From NCBI GenBank assembly GCA_964035545.1, contig CAXIUT010000223.1, positions 1-64,000 of the forward strand: a DNA stretch of 64,000 bases, in the 5' to 3' direction. Positions 10,771 through 21,645 of the stretch are shown one piece after another. The position numbers and the translations under genes are program-made. The first letter of the stretch is position 1. Each line of letters opens with the position of its first letter. The DNA comes from Bugula neritina. Its lineage: Eukaryota > Bryozoa > Gymnolaemata > Cheilostomatida > Bugulidae. A model generated the notes under the pieces. It was given only the letters and a program-made list of their open reading frames with translations, ran no database searches and was not told where the DNA came from.

Positions 10771-11985
10771 TCAGTTATTTTTCATTTTCTTCAAGCCACT
10801 CTGTAACTTCGAAATAATAAAGTAAAATCCTTTGATAAAACAGATTCTAAAGTCATGAAAAGAAGCTAAATTATTTATCAAAATAATTAAATTACTAAGT
10901 GAAGACATAGACACCTTTTTATAATGATATTCCTTGAAGAGATAAGGACTAGACTCAGGAATCATCTGAATTCTGAATAAAAACAAAAGAAAGACTAAAT
11001 TATTCAGTATTGCGGCAAAATCTCGATAATTCTTTTATTCTTTGCTCAATGTTTAAATTAGCTTATTTTCCTCTGGCATAGACCAAATATGACAAAAAGT
11101 ATAGAAGAGGAGTGATATTTCATCAGGAGAGTAAAACATAAGACAAACTGAAAATAAGTGAAGTGCTTTAGTTGAATTTTTTATTGATTTTGAACAAATG
11201 TTATCAACAAGAAATAAGAAAACCATCACTATTGATATTTTAAACAGCAAGAATCTTTACCATTTAAGGTAAAAAGGTTAATCTAGATTTTTTAACCAAT
11301 CTGAAAAAGAAATATTGATCATAATTGAACAGAAATAGATTATTATCGTTGAAAGGCTAAAAAAGTTAGTGCCAACAGACAATTTTATAAGGAAAATAAA
11401 AATGCACCAAAAGATAAAGAAAAATATTCGACATTAGTGGAAATTATCAAGATTATGAAAGTAAAAATTAAGAAAAGTCATTTTTATTGTCAATTCCTAT
11501 GATTTTAACACAAAACCATAACCAATCACATAGTGAAATTCATAGTTCAAAGAGAGTTCATGAACATTTTTTTGAAATTTTATTTCTTGATTTTAACTTT
11601 TTACTTTTTCTTCAATAATCAATTCTACCTTAGTATTTTTGTTGATAACTTTTTTAATCTAGAAACTTTCTTTGATTAAGGTTTAGATTGAGGTTTATCC
11701 CTTTAGAGTCAATAGCATTACCACTCTTTTTGTGTATTTTGATTCAGAGCTATCTGCTAAAGTGATGTTCATCTTTGTGTGCTCTTATTGTGCATTGTTA
11801 ATTTAGCTAATATTCCATCTTCTATCTTAAGAAAATAAACATGAGATCAATGTCTGAGTTTAAGGATGAGTTTAGTTCAAGGGGAGGTTATAGATAAGAT
11901 TCATTTTCTACAAGACTTTGTATGACTAAGTATGAATCAGAGTGAAGGCAAAGCAGAGAAGGCAGATGAAGAGCAATTTATTCAT
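10771..11985 (-). CDS. Multi-TM protein with signal peptide, local family member 3
   Basis: An intact 404-residue ORF. The N-terminal signal peptide starts MNKLLFICLLCFAF. About 160 luminal residues follow, with the family motif ITLADSSESKYTKR, then six or seven hydrophobic helices with FYSPDEISLLF and a short basic tail. It is the best-preserved relative of the broken gene next to it. Function unknown; the position in a tandem array suggests a recently expanded surface or endomembrane family. Confidence 0.65.
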
Positions 11986-12235
11986 TTGAGTTAACAATTC
12001 TAATAGCTAATATGACCGCCTTTTATATAAAAGCAAAATCAAAATATTATCAATACTTTAGATGTGAAAAAACAACATTAGATGATCAAACATTCATCCG
12101 TATTCTTGATAAAATGTTTATTAATAGTATCATTTATAAGGCAAAGAATTTAATCAAATATTTTAAATTATTAAGAAGAGCAATAATAACAAATAAATCT
12201 CTTGATATAAATCTTATAGGCTTTTTCAAAAATGC

Positions 12236-12340
12236 CTAAACAATTTATTTTAAGTATGTGATTAAAAAGAATAGAAGGTTGACATCAAGTGATTCATTTG
12301 AATTATCAAATTATACAGTTTTTTGAGCTTTTAATAAGAA
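12236..12340 (-). pseudogene. Relic of a fourth multi-TM gene 5' end
   Basis: The region around the Met at 12295-12297 repeats the start region of member 2. Both have GATTCATTTGA followed by TCAAATT and then TTTTTTGAGC on the plus strand. After a few codons the frame meets TGA and no downstream similarity is seen. This looks like a promoter plus start-codon remnant. The plus-strand ORF at 12012-12239 has no recognisable features. Confidence 0.35.
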
Positions 12341-12784
12341 TTATAAAAAATAAGATACTATTTCTAAAAATAATATAGATATATCTTTTAACAATGTAAA
12401 AAATTAAATATTAGATAAAAAATCAATTATTTCAAAGGAATATTCTTTCCTAATTATTGATATTTTAAACATATATCATAAATTTATTATCAAATGTTAG
12501 CTTCAAATTGTACAGCACAGTCAATAGTTCTCAAAAAATACCTAGTAAAAAGAAAGAAAATGCAGTAAGATAACTTCACTTAACACTCTAATATATTTCA
12601 TCCAACCATGGACCTTCAATCATCGCTTCTCTATTCAAAAAGCAATATAAAATAATATTAAACACTTCCAACAACACTTGGCAACGAATCAATTATCATG
12701 AACAATTAATAAACAATCTAAAGTATTCATTTGCCTAATAAACATCACATTTTACCCAAATTATCACTTCCGTCTAAAGTTGAT
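12341..12784. other. Intergenic, nothing recognised
   Basis: About 440 bp of AT-rich sequence before the next plus-strand gene. No coding frame, repeat or RNA gene was recognised. Confidence 0.45.
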
Positions 12785-13228
12785 ATGAGTCAATCTGTTT
12801 TTCAAACCATACAGCCACATACATAGAAATATAAAGCTAAAGATCTGACCAGACATGTTTCAGATCCTTTTCAACATCGGCTAGAAAAGAATCTTCCAAA
12901 AAGAACTCAATAAAAACATCAAATGTACAAAAAGATGTGGTTTAGAAGATAAACTCAAAGAAAAGGTAAAAGTTTATTGACCAGATCTTTTGAGAAATCA
13001 GTAGATAATGTCGAACTTATAGCTAAAGATGGAGAAATAAGAAAGAAACCAATAAAGTTAGAAGATATGGTTAGAGATAACATAAAATAAAAAACTATTA
13101 TTATTCCAGCCAAGATAGAACCATCGATTGAAGGTATAAAAGGAAGAGGAGGGAAGAAAGTAGTCCCTATTTTCTAAGAAGTAAAAATAGTTGAGGAAGT
13201 TTATAAATTTGATAAGGGACATGATTGA
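12785..13228 (+). CDS. Small basic protein, unknown
   Basis: A 147-codon ORF open only when TAA/TAG are sense codons. It is rich in Lys and Arg with a Gly-Arg-Gly-Gly stretch near the end (GIKGRGGKKVV) and no hydrophobic segment. No family recognised. It converges with eL43, 80 bp away. Codon usage and the lack of TGA over its length support a real gene. Confidence 0.55.
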
Positions 13229-13308
13229 TTAATTGTTGTTTTTGATACCTGATGATATGACTCATAACCTTGATTATTAATAAAATTTAAAGTTTAAATA
13301 TGTGCTGA

Positions 13309-13682
13309 TCACTGTTTCTTGACTTTCTTTTCCTTCTTTTCTTTCTTTTATTTCTTTTCTGGTTCTTCTTTGACGGGGTTAGCCAAGTCTTCCTTGAGTT
13401 TTTTAAGTCGGTTCATTGTCACTTTAGCTGTAGTAGCAACGCTAGTGGCGAACTCATAGGCTCCTCCAGCGAAGGTAATTTTGCATCCCTTGCATTTCCA
13501 GATGCCAGCAGCAGCTCTTTTGACTTGTTGCTAAATGAATAGAAAAGTACCTTTCCGCACTTAGGGCAGACGTATTTAGCTCTTTGCTGGAGCTCGAACT
13601 TCTTTACGATCTTTCTGATGGCACCACCATATCTGGTTCCGTACTTGCCTGTCACACCAGCCTTTCTTGTTCTTTTTGCCAT
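13309..13682 (-). CDS. RPL43: 60S ribosomal protein eL43 (L37A)
   Basis: It begins [20 protein letters not shown] and carries the zinc ribbon CPKC ... CKGC, followed by GGAYEFAT, as in eL43 of all eukaryotes. A 20-nt intron (13531-13550, GTACTT...ATTTAG) lies directly after CGK; skipping it gives the conserved [10 protein letters not shown] stretch. The C-terminus has an extra Lys/Glu-rich extension of about 20 residues beyond the usual end. It is a component of the large ribosomal subunit near the E site. Confidence 0.97.
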
Positions 13683-13736
13683 TAATCAATTAATATATTA
13701 AATATTAAATAAATTAATACCCTTTAAATCAATTCT

Positions 13737-14108
13737 TCAACTCTTCCCCTTAGTCTTCCGAATCACAACTGGATCCTCTTTTATTGGTTCAGGAGGAATA
13801 AAGCTGCTACGAACAGGATTATCCTTATTCTTTCTCCAATTCTTTAAGATATTCATCTGAACGCTCATGTCACTTAACTTAGTCTTTTCACACAATATCA
13901 CCTCTTCTTCTTGAGGTCTACATACTTTTCGATTGAACTCTGTTGTAGATAAGCAATTTGTGTAGTTAGTATATTCCTGGCCGCATGGACCCTTGTATTT
14001 TGGATCTTCCTTATCAGTTCCTATTTTGTTTCGACATGTTCCTGGCTCTCCAAAATATCTTTGGTGATTTTCTCCTTTGTTTTAACGAGGATTGAAGTTG
14101 TAAGACAT
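13737..14108 (-). CDS. Twin CX9C (CHCH) protein, mitochondrial type
   Basis: A 123-residue protein with two exact C-x9-C pairs (CGQEYTNYTNC and CRPQEEEVILC), the coiled-coil-helix-coiled-coil-helix fold. Such proteins are imported into the mitochondrial intermembrane space by the Mia40 relay and serve as assembly factors or complex I subunits. No intron. It ends 55 bp from the eL43 start and is transcribed in the same direction. The exact member cannot be named from sequence alone. Confidence 0.75.
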
Positions 14109-14229
14109 TGAAAATCAATACAATCTCAATTAATAAATATATGTGCCATTGTTTAATTAGGTTTTAATTCTCTTAATTTTATGGTAATTAGCTAATATTG
14201 TTATTTCTTGTATATTAAAAAAACATTCA

Positions 14230-15525
14230 ATGTAGAAAGATCCATAAGTCGAACAAAAGCCAAACTAAACCAACAAAATTTAATAAGAATAAAAATAAGT
14301 TATCAAAGTTGATGAATTGAAGCAGAATACTTGTCAACGTTATATTCAAAGAAAGAAAAGGATGTGTAAATTTATAGCTTTAAATGGTTCAAAATACTGT
14401 CCTAATCATTGCAGTGATATGTAGGATAAAGTATAATGTCCACATGAAAAAGGATGTTTTGTCCAGGCAAGCAAACTATAAAAGCATTTAAAAAGCTGTC
14501 CCAAATTAGTAAATCAACAACTATAAGCCAAAAGTAAATGGTATTCCAAAGATATCAACAAAACATAAGATAAAATATAACCATAACATGCTCTCTAAAT
14601 GCCAAATTTGGCACTCATAACAGACGAAATCATGTCAAATATGGTCAACAGAGTTATCAATATTTACCAAAAACATTTCTAACCAATAGAATCTATACAT
14701 TTTATCTAAAGTACTCACTGCTAAAAATAATAAGATACAACTAATGATCATCTTCAATCTAAGTTGATCACTCAAAAAGCATATGAGAATAAACTTATTA
14801 GTCCAGATTTTGTCTATGTTGAGTTTGGAGCAGGAAAAGGTATACTATCTTATACGATTGCCAACAAAATAAAGGAAGAATTCAATAGTCATAGTAAAAA
14901 TATCTTATTGGAAAGGGAATCAAGAAGAAATAAGTTTGATAGATTCTTCAAGAATAATCCATATTTTCAAAGATATAAAGGTGATGTTTCCAACTTTGAT
15001 TTCAAAACCTTACCAGCTACAATGGCGCAAACTGCAGTCGAAAAGTGTTCACTTTCAATAGATCCAGAATAAATATAAAAAACAATCTTCAAGTTGGAAT
15101 TGATAGGAGTTTGTAAACATATGTGCGGGTAGGCTTTGGATATTTCGATGAGAGGATTGCTCCAAGGCAACGCCAAAGGATGTATATTGGCATCTTGCTG
15201 CCATCATCTCTGTCGATATCACACCTACCTCAACCCAACTTTCTTCTAGCAGGAAGGACTAAACCAAGAATAAATACAAATATTGTTCAGAATGTCAAGT
15301 TGGGGTACCAAGGCACATTGCTTTGATCAGCTTTAACCTTCTCTATTCTAGTAAATCAAGAAGAAAGGGTATATATTGATGTAGCCAGAAGAAAAGATTC
15401 TAGTGGGGCGAATGTGTAAGAGACTAATCGATTTGGGAAGAGCAGAATATTTAAAAGGACGATTATATAGATACTGTTCGGATCAGCTAACTCCTTAAAA
15501 CTATGTCATTATTAGTCGCAACTGA
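14230..15525 (+). CDS. TRM13: TRM13-like tRNA 2'-O-methyltransferase (position 4)
   Basis: A single-exon 431-residue ORF. The N-terminus has the CCCH plus CHHC zinc region (CQRYIQRKKRMCKF, YCPNH, then CPHE ... HLKSC). The methyltransferase part has YVEFGAGKGILSY for AdoMet binding, CKHMCGxALD, and the signature SCCHHLC followed by FRMSSWGT. TRM13 2'-O-methylates position 4 of the acceptor stem of several tRNAs. It lies head to head with the CX9C gene, about 120 bp between starts. Confidence 0.93.
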
Positions 15526-15585
15526 TTTGTTTATTTTTATAAAAGTTATTTATACTGACTATTAATAATAAGTATAATATATCTT

Positions 15586-16278
15586 TCATTTTTGTCTTGA
15601 TAGACTTTTAGCTTTGAGAATTTTCTTTTATTGCTTGGCCTATTAGTTTGAATAATTTCTGAACATGCTATTTTGTCTCCTAGATATTCTACATTTTATT
15701 TCCATATAGAATTTATTTTAAGGATTGCTTGGTCTTGGTCCAGGAGTTTGCACTTTTCTTGGGGTAAAGTTAGTTTCCTTCATACTTTGATAGGTTCTAC
15801 TTTTAAAGGTTCTTCTAGCTTCTTAAATTTATAAAAATTATTGAAGAGCATTTCTACTTGAGACTTGAGGAGACAGTTTGACAAAAGAATGAATAGCTAA
15901 TTTCTTCATTAAATTTTAATTTTTATCTTAATCAAGCATAATATCAATTTTACTCGGGTTAATTATTTTGACGTTACGACTTGACTGATATTTATTACTT
16001 CTTGTCATCTTGCTATTTTATCTACATTTTTTATGTGAACATGTCTTCTCTTAACTCTACAAAACTGAAACCGAAAGATCAGTATTGCAAACAACAAATG
16101 AGGCTCTTTATTGCAAGTGATCAATATTAATCAATCTATGTTAGTATAAAGCTGAATTGCTGTAGTTGAGAGGAGTGACAGATAGTTCTTGAGAATTAAC
16201 TATTCTAGGTTACAACCTGAGTGAATTGTTATCTTTGTTGAAGTAGTGTGAGGACCTTGATTTCACTTTATTGCTCAT
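15586..16278 (-). CDS. Basic Ser-rich protein, unknown
   Basis: A 230-codon ORF with many TAA/TAG codons read as Glu and no TGA. The first half is Ser/Asn-rich with a CSHKKC pair; the second half is Arg/Lys-rich with a PRKVQTPGPRPSNP stretch. No domain recognised, and no membrane segment or signal peptide. It converges with TRM13, 60 bp apart. Confidence 0.5.
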
Positions 16279-16366
16279 TTATATTTAGTTAATATATATT
16301 AAGATGAGTGACATTAATATGAATTAAGTATTATTATGTAAGAATTAGCTGTTAGATAAAATGCAA

Positions 16367-17173
16367 TCAAATCATATATTTACTTTTAGCTTTGCTTATT
16401 CTTTGACTGTGTTCTGTTTTATATCGTTTTAATATTTTTTTTTATTATTAGAATAAATTGTTACCCATTTTTAGCTTAATTCTTGAATTTTTGTCTTCGT
16501 TTATTTATCTAGTTATTGCTCTTTTCTTTATTTTCAACTATTTTTATATTTTTTAATCTAATTTATCAAAGAAATGATCATAATCTCTACTTTTATGCAT
16601 TTTTAAACAAAATTAATAAAGAAAAGATGAGACATGTTATGACTAAACAAGATAACTACTTATATAAGTTGATAATAGTGCCTAATTAACTTCTTTCTTA
16701 GTTGCACATACTTATTATAACTTATCCCTTTTCTAATTCATTACCAATTTTTACAACTACAAATTTTATTTCTAAAGATCTACTATTATACTTCTCAAAT
16801 GTCTAATTTCCTTCTTAGCCTAAATGATTTCCTTAAAAACTTTTTATAACTCACTCTCAGATTATTTTACACGAATAGTCATCTTCTGCAAAAGTTACTT
16901 ATTATCAGATATATTCAACTACTACATCTTCTTCTCATCTGCTATCTTCTTCAACTCACTTCTCGCATGTTATAATTGCTATAAATTTCTCATCTAAATA
17001 AAATCGATTATCACATTGCAATGAGATATCCTCGAAGCGTATCTATTCTGGATAGATACTTTGTCAAGCAAGGTGTTTAATTTAGAAGTGAACTACATGT
17101 GATTAACTAGTGGAAGTTTTGAATCTTAGGATTGAGATTGGTCAAGAGTAAATCGTTTAGTTATCTTTCTCAT
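16367..17173 (-). CDS. Coiled-coil protein, unknown
   Basis: A 268-codon single-exon ORF. Residues of about 70-260 are a nearly continuous heptad-like helix rich in Glu, Lys and Leu, for example LRSIIVDLEKENLELEKL. Many of the Glu positions are TAA or TAG, so the frame exists only under the reassigned code. Likely a cytoskeletal or ciliary structural protein, by composition only. Confidence 0.55.
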
Positions 17174-17301
17174 TTTTATTTTATCATTCAGATCATTAAA
17201 TAACTGATATTATTCAATAATTCAAATTTGAATATATTTAATGATAGTTATATCGAAGCGCTATTTATGCTATTTTAATTGATAATATTTACTTAAATCA
17301 C

Positions 17302-17508
17302 ATGTAGCATCTACAGCAAGACGAATTAGACTCAAAAAAATGCAGCTAAATTCTTCTTTTCATGAAGGATCATCGATAACTAACAGTTAAGTAGTGTTTG
17401 AACCTCTACCTGTAAACAACCATCTAACATTAAGAGGAAAACTATCATCAAATGGTTGTTCAAATTAAAGATAAAATCGGATAAATGGTAGAAAGAGTTC
17501 AGAATTGA
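17302..17508 (+). CDS. Possible small protein, 68 codons
   Basis: The ORF, with TAA/TAG as Glu, has balanced amphipathic composition (KCSEILLFMKDHRELTVK) and no TGA. It is too short to classify and could be one exon of a longer gene. The starts of the coiled-coil gene and this ORF face away from each other across about 130 bp. Confidence 0.35.
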
Positions 17509-17896
17509 CAAGTTTGATAAAAATGATTGCTTTTTAGTTATTTTTAAACATTTTTCTAACTCAAATTGAATATTAAGAACTCAAAAATATCAAACTTTTA
17601 AATATAATTAAGATGAATAAACTTGAAGAAAAGGTTTTGAGAATGAAAATTCTCCTTTGATGGAGCTATATATTTAAAAAGAAGAAAAAAATAGACTAGT
17701 TCGAAATAGAATATCATGTTTTTTTGTGCTTAAAAGGAACAAATTGAAATAATAAAAAAGAAATTAGACCATCTTGATTTTAAAATTTTAGTTTCTTAAA
17801 GTAAAAAATGAATTTGAGATAGTTTATTAATAAAGAAAGTTGATAGTATTCTCTATTGAAATAAACTTTTAATAGAAATTATAACATACGTTTAGA
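17509..17896. other. Intergenic, nothing recognised
   Basis: About 390 bp of AT-rich sequence. A short Met-initiated frame near 17613 stops at TGA after 15 codons. No other feature seen. Confidence 0.4.
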
Positions 17897-18436
17897 ATGC
17901 CTCGAGGGCACCGTAGAACCCAGTCTAACACAATCACGATCAGCTCCTCTCTCTTCTCTGACAGTCCCTCCACCCCGTCCTCAAAAGAATCTCCCACTGG
18001 CTACCACTAAATCACCAAATTACTGGCTCAATCAAATGATAAGATGAAGGAAAAGGTTAGTACAGTTGATGTTTTAAACGTTCAAAGGACAGGAGATAAC
18101 AGTCTTTTCTGTTTCGGTAAGAGTAGCAAAGAGAAAAAAGAAAATACAAGGAAATCATATATGGGAGAAGAATATATGTTGTCTATTCCTGAAGGAAAAT
18201 AAACTTTCCATCAAAAATAAAACTCAAAAACAGATTTATACAAAGAAAATCCATTCAGTAAAAAATAAAAAACAGGAATAGGCATTACTTAGAGACCCAT
18301 CAAACCTTAAAGATTTCCCTTCTCAAACACTTTTAACGTCTGCTCACCTCAACATTCTAAAAGAATTCAAAATTCAATGATTTTCTTGAACAAAAAAGAC
18401 AATAAAACCATCAAAAAGATAACAACTGATCTATGA
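17897..18436 (+). CDS. Ser/Lys-rich protein, unknown
   Basis: A 179-codon ORF starting MPRGHRRTQSNTITISSS and markedly GC-richer over its first 100 bp than its surroundings. It is rich in Ser, Thr and Lys with several possible phosphorylation sites. No domain, membrane segment or coiled coil is evident. It reads on without TGA to 18436. Confidence 0.5.
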
Positions 18437-18610
18437 TTTTTTATGATCAATTCTTCTTTAATCAATCATCAAATACTACATTTAATATGTTGCAGACTTA
18501 ATTGAATATAAATTTGATTTAATAGAATATGAAATCAATTAATTAGAATATCAAAACTACTCAAATTATCAATTTAACTACCATAGCGCCATAATATAAC
18601 ACTTAGTTCA

Positions 18611-19161
18611 ATGAAAAAAAATCACTTTTACGTGAATAAACATCAAGCATAACAATACATCCTGGATGAATGCTTTTTCTAAGATCTTTAGTTTGACCTT
18701 ATACCTAATCAATAGTAACAATCTAATGATTTAGACTCCATGAACAGTTCTTCTCATCATTCATTGACATGCAAATCTCTTTGAAAGACCTCAATACTCC
18801 ATACCTTCACTATTTTGATGAGTTCTAATTCGACCTGCCAAGAGCCAGTGATAAATTCAATATGAATACGTGGATGTATATCTTCTACAACATCATGAAT
18901 GAAAAGTATCAGCTTTATGCTGCTCAAAAATTGTACTATCTAGATATTTGTAGAACTGAAAGTGGTCTTCTTTTGCATGAAAAGAATAAAATATGGGTGA
19001 AAAAGGAGTAGAAAAAATCCAGATACATGTATTTCAATCTTAACAGGTGGCAATTTGAAGTCTATGTCTAAAAGTTTGTCATTGAAGAATTTTTGAATAA
19101 AGAAGATATCACTAACGCCAGAAAAATCAATGAAGATAAATATAAAATGAAGAAGGAATGA
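18611..19161 (+). CDS. Unknown protein with one 20-nt intron
   Basis: Two exons joined by a 20-nt intron (18715-18734) give 176 residues. The second exon has an aromatic-rich stretch (NTWMYIFYNIMNEKYQLY) followed by a basic region and a helical C-terminus. The frame is continuous only if the intron is removed, which supports the gene. No family recognised. Confidence 0.5.
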
Positions 19162-19380
19162 TTGTAGTGTGTGCTATTATGTTAAATTTGTGAGATTTTA
19201 TTGTAATGATTAATTCATAATAATAAAAATCTGAGAAATCATTTAAATCAAATCAAAGACTAATAGTTCAACTTCTTTTATGTTGGAAATCACATATATG
19301 TGATTTTAGATAAAAAATAAAAAATAAATGTAAAAAATGAACATAATTGATCAGAAAAGTCAGACTTTAATGACCATTAT

Positions 19381-20937
19381 ATGAAAATTGATTACATAAT
19401 AATGATGAAAGCTTTCACAGGTTCAAGAAACACAGCAGGATTTTCAGCCTGTCTACCCGCTTATACTCCTCAGATATATAATACTCCAAGTGCAACACTT
19501 CCTCCTCACACTCATCTTACCTATGAAGGGACATTCAATGAGCTAAGATTCAATGTAGGTCCTAAGACAGACAAACAGGTGGATATTCATCATGGCTATT
19601 CTCGTTTTCAATTTGCATAAAGTAAGTTCGATAACTAGATTCATGATTACTTGGCTTTGTTTTTCAAAGGAAAGTTAGATGGAGAGCCTAGAGAAGAAGG
19701 GAAAAAGCTCAATTCAGTGATCTGCCTTGACATATCGGGGTCTATGAACGATCCTCTAGACAAACAGCACAGATAGCAAAGCAGACTTAGTTTAAGTATT
19801 GAAGCTATCAAGATGTTCATTTCCAAGTTGAGACAAGATGACTCAGTTGGAATGGTAATTTTCAATGACTCTGCGGATATAGTGTTCGATCCTATTCTCA
19901 AACAAGACATCGATTCAAGTATTTTCAAGCGCTTGGATAAGATCAAAGCTGGAGGAGGCACTACTATTATCGATGGCTTTAACCTCTCCAAATCCTTACT
20001 TCAAATATAAATGCTTGGCCAAGAAGAAGAAAGCGACTATTAGAACAGAATCATTATGCTTTCCGATGTCTGTGATAATAGCATTAACCAAAGAATTAAC
20101 CATATTCAAAAGACAGCTCGTGAATAGAACGTTCATCTGACCATTGTTGGCATTTCTACAGAGTTCAACTCTCACACTTGCGAAGCTCTCAAAGATACGA
20201 AAGGGTTCAACTATTTCAGTGCAGTCAATAAAGACGATATTATGAAATATCTCTTTGACACATTTGACTATGCCTTCTTCCCATCCTCTTCCAACATTAA
20301 AGTCACTCTCGAGTCAGATGATCTCAAAAGAATTTAAGTTTTCGGAAGTCCTGATGCAGAAAAGCTATTTCCAGAATAAAAAAAGTTAGATCCCATCAAA
20401 TAAAATTAAAAAGAAGAAACGACTGAAAGTATTTCAGACAATTCCTTTTTGGTTACTGAAATACAATCAAGTTTCCCGTCATAAATATAAATTTAAAACA
20501 ACTAAATTTTCACTGTCGGAGGACTAATCTTAATTAAACTTCACAAAAAATCAAAAAGCTCATCATTCAAAGGAAAGATCAAAATAACCTATGAAGATAT
20601 GCAAGGCAAAGCTTATAGTCAAAACTATGACCTCAACTATGAATTCCATCCTGAAGAACAATTCTATAGCAGCTAGTGCTTAAGAGAAGCTGTATCTGGC
20701 TTTGTCTTCACCTCTGAGCTGAAAAATATCCTCAAAAATAGTTCTAAAATGGATAAGAAATAAATTCATGACACTTACTATCCAATGCTGTGCAACTTGG
20801 AAGCTATCACTCCTAAAAAAAGACTTGATGACTTTTAGAAAATAAAAGATATGATCAAAAACTATCATGAAAATAACTAAAATAAAGTAAAAGAAATAAC
20901 TTAATAAGTCCCAATAGAAAAAGTCAAAGTTTAGTGA
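19381..20937 (+). CDS. VWA-domain protein
   Basis: A single-exon 518-residue ORF. After about 70 residues it has a von Willebrand factor A domain whose MIDAS motif is complete (DISGSMND), followed by VGMVIFND and GGGTTI. The C-terminal third is a beta-rich region and a charged helical tail. No signal peptide, so probably cytosolic, like many protist VWA proteins that bind partners through a metal ion. It ends 104 bp before the telomere, making it the terminal gene of chromosome I. Confidence 0.85.
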
Positions 20938-21041
20938 TTCACAACCAATCATTATTAATATTTATCAATATTATTCATTCATTATTTTAATTAATATATT
21001 TACCTATTTCATATTAATTTGAATTATTCTTATCAAATGAT

Positions 21042-21248
21042 GGGGTTGGGGTTGGGGTTGGGGTTGGGGTTGGGGTTGGGGTTGGGGTTGGGGTTGGGGT
21101 TGGGGTTGGGGTTGGGGTTGGGGTTGGGGTTGGGGTTGGGGTTGGGGTTGGGGTTGGGGTTGGGGTTGGGGTTGGGGTTGGGGTTGGGGTTGGGGTTGGG
21201 GTTGGGGTTGGGGTTGGGGTTGGGGTTGGGGTTGGGGTTGGGGTTGGG
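21042..21248 (+). repeat. Telomere, right end of chromosome I (G4T2)n
   Basis: A 207-bp uninterrupted array of GGGGTT with the G-rich strand running 5'-3' outward, as expected for a right-hand chromosome end. It abuts unique sequence at 21041 and runs into the N spacer. Confidence 0.97.
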
Positions 21249-21448
21249 NNNNNNNNNNNNNNNNNNNNNNNNNNNNNNNNNNNNNNNNNNNNNNNNNNNN
21301 NNNNNNNNNNNNNNNNNNNNNNNNNNNNNNNNNNNNNNNNNNNNNNNNNNNNNNNNNNNNNNNNNNNNNNNNNNNNNNNNNNNNNNNNNNNNNNNNNNNN
21401 NNNNNNNNNNNNNNNNNNNNNNNNNNNNNNNNNNNNNNNNNNNNNNNN
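21249..21448. other. Assembly gap of exactly 200 N
   Basis: A 200-N spacer between two outward-facing telomeres. The identical size of the gap at 53403-53602 points to a fixed spacer inserted by a scaffolding program, not measured sequence. Confidence 0.95.
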
Positions 21449-21540
21449 CCCAACCCCAACCCCAACCCCAACCCCAACCCAACCCCAACCCCAACCCCAC
21501 CCCAACCCCAACCCCAACCCCAACCCCCAACCCCAACCCC
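21449..21540 (-). repeat. Telomere, left end of chromosome II (C4A2)n with irregular units
   Basis: A 92-bp CCCCAA array in left-end orientation. Unlike the other arrays it has three non-canonical units (one CCCAA, one CCCCA, one CCCCCAA) near the inner end. Unique sequence starts at 21541. Confidence 0.95.
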
Positions 21541-21645
21541 ATTATGTTAATTTAAAATACAACTATAAATATCATCCAATATATCATCTCCTTTGAACAT
21601 TTATTTCACTTTTCTTTCTTCTATCGCTAATCCTAACTCCTTAAA

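Noticed and set aside
21004-21555. Long ORFs of dipeptide repeats (GL, QP, GV, PT, PN) across the arrays at 21042-21540 and 53328-53685
   Set aside because: They are translations of telomeric GGGGTT/CCCCAA repeats through N, not genes.
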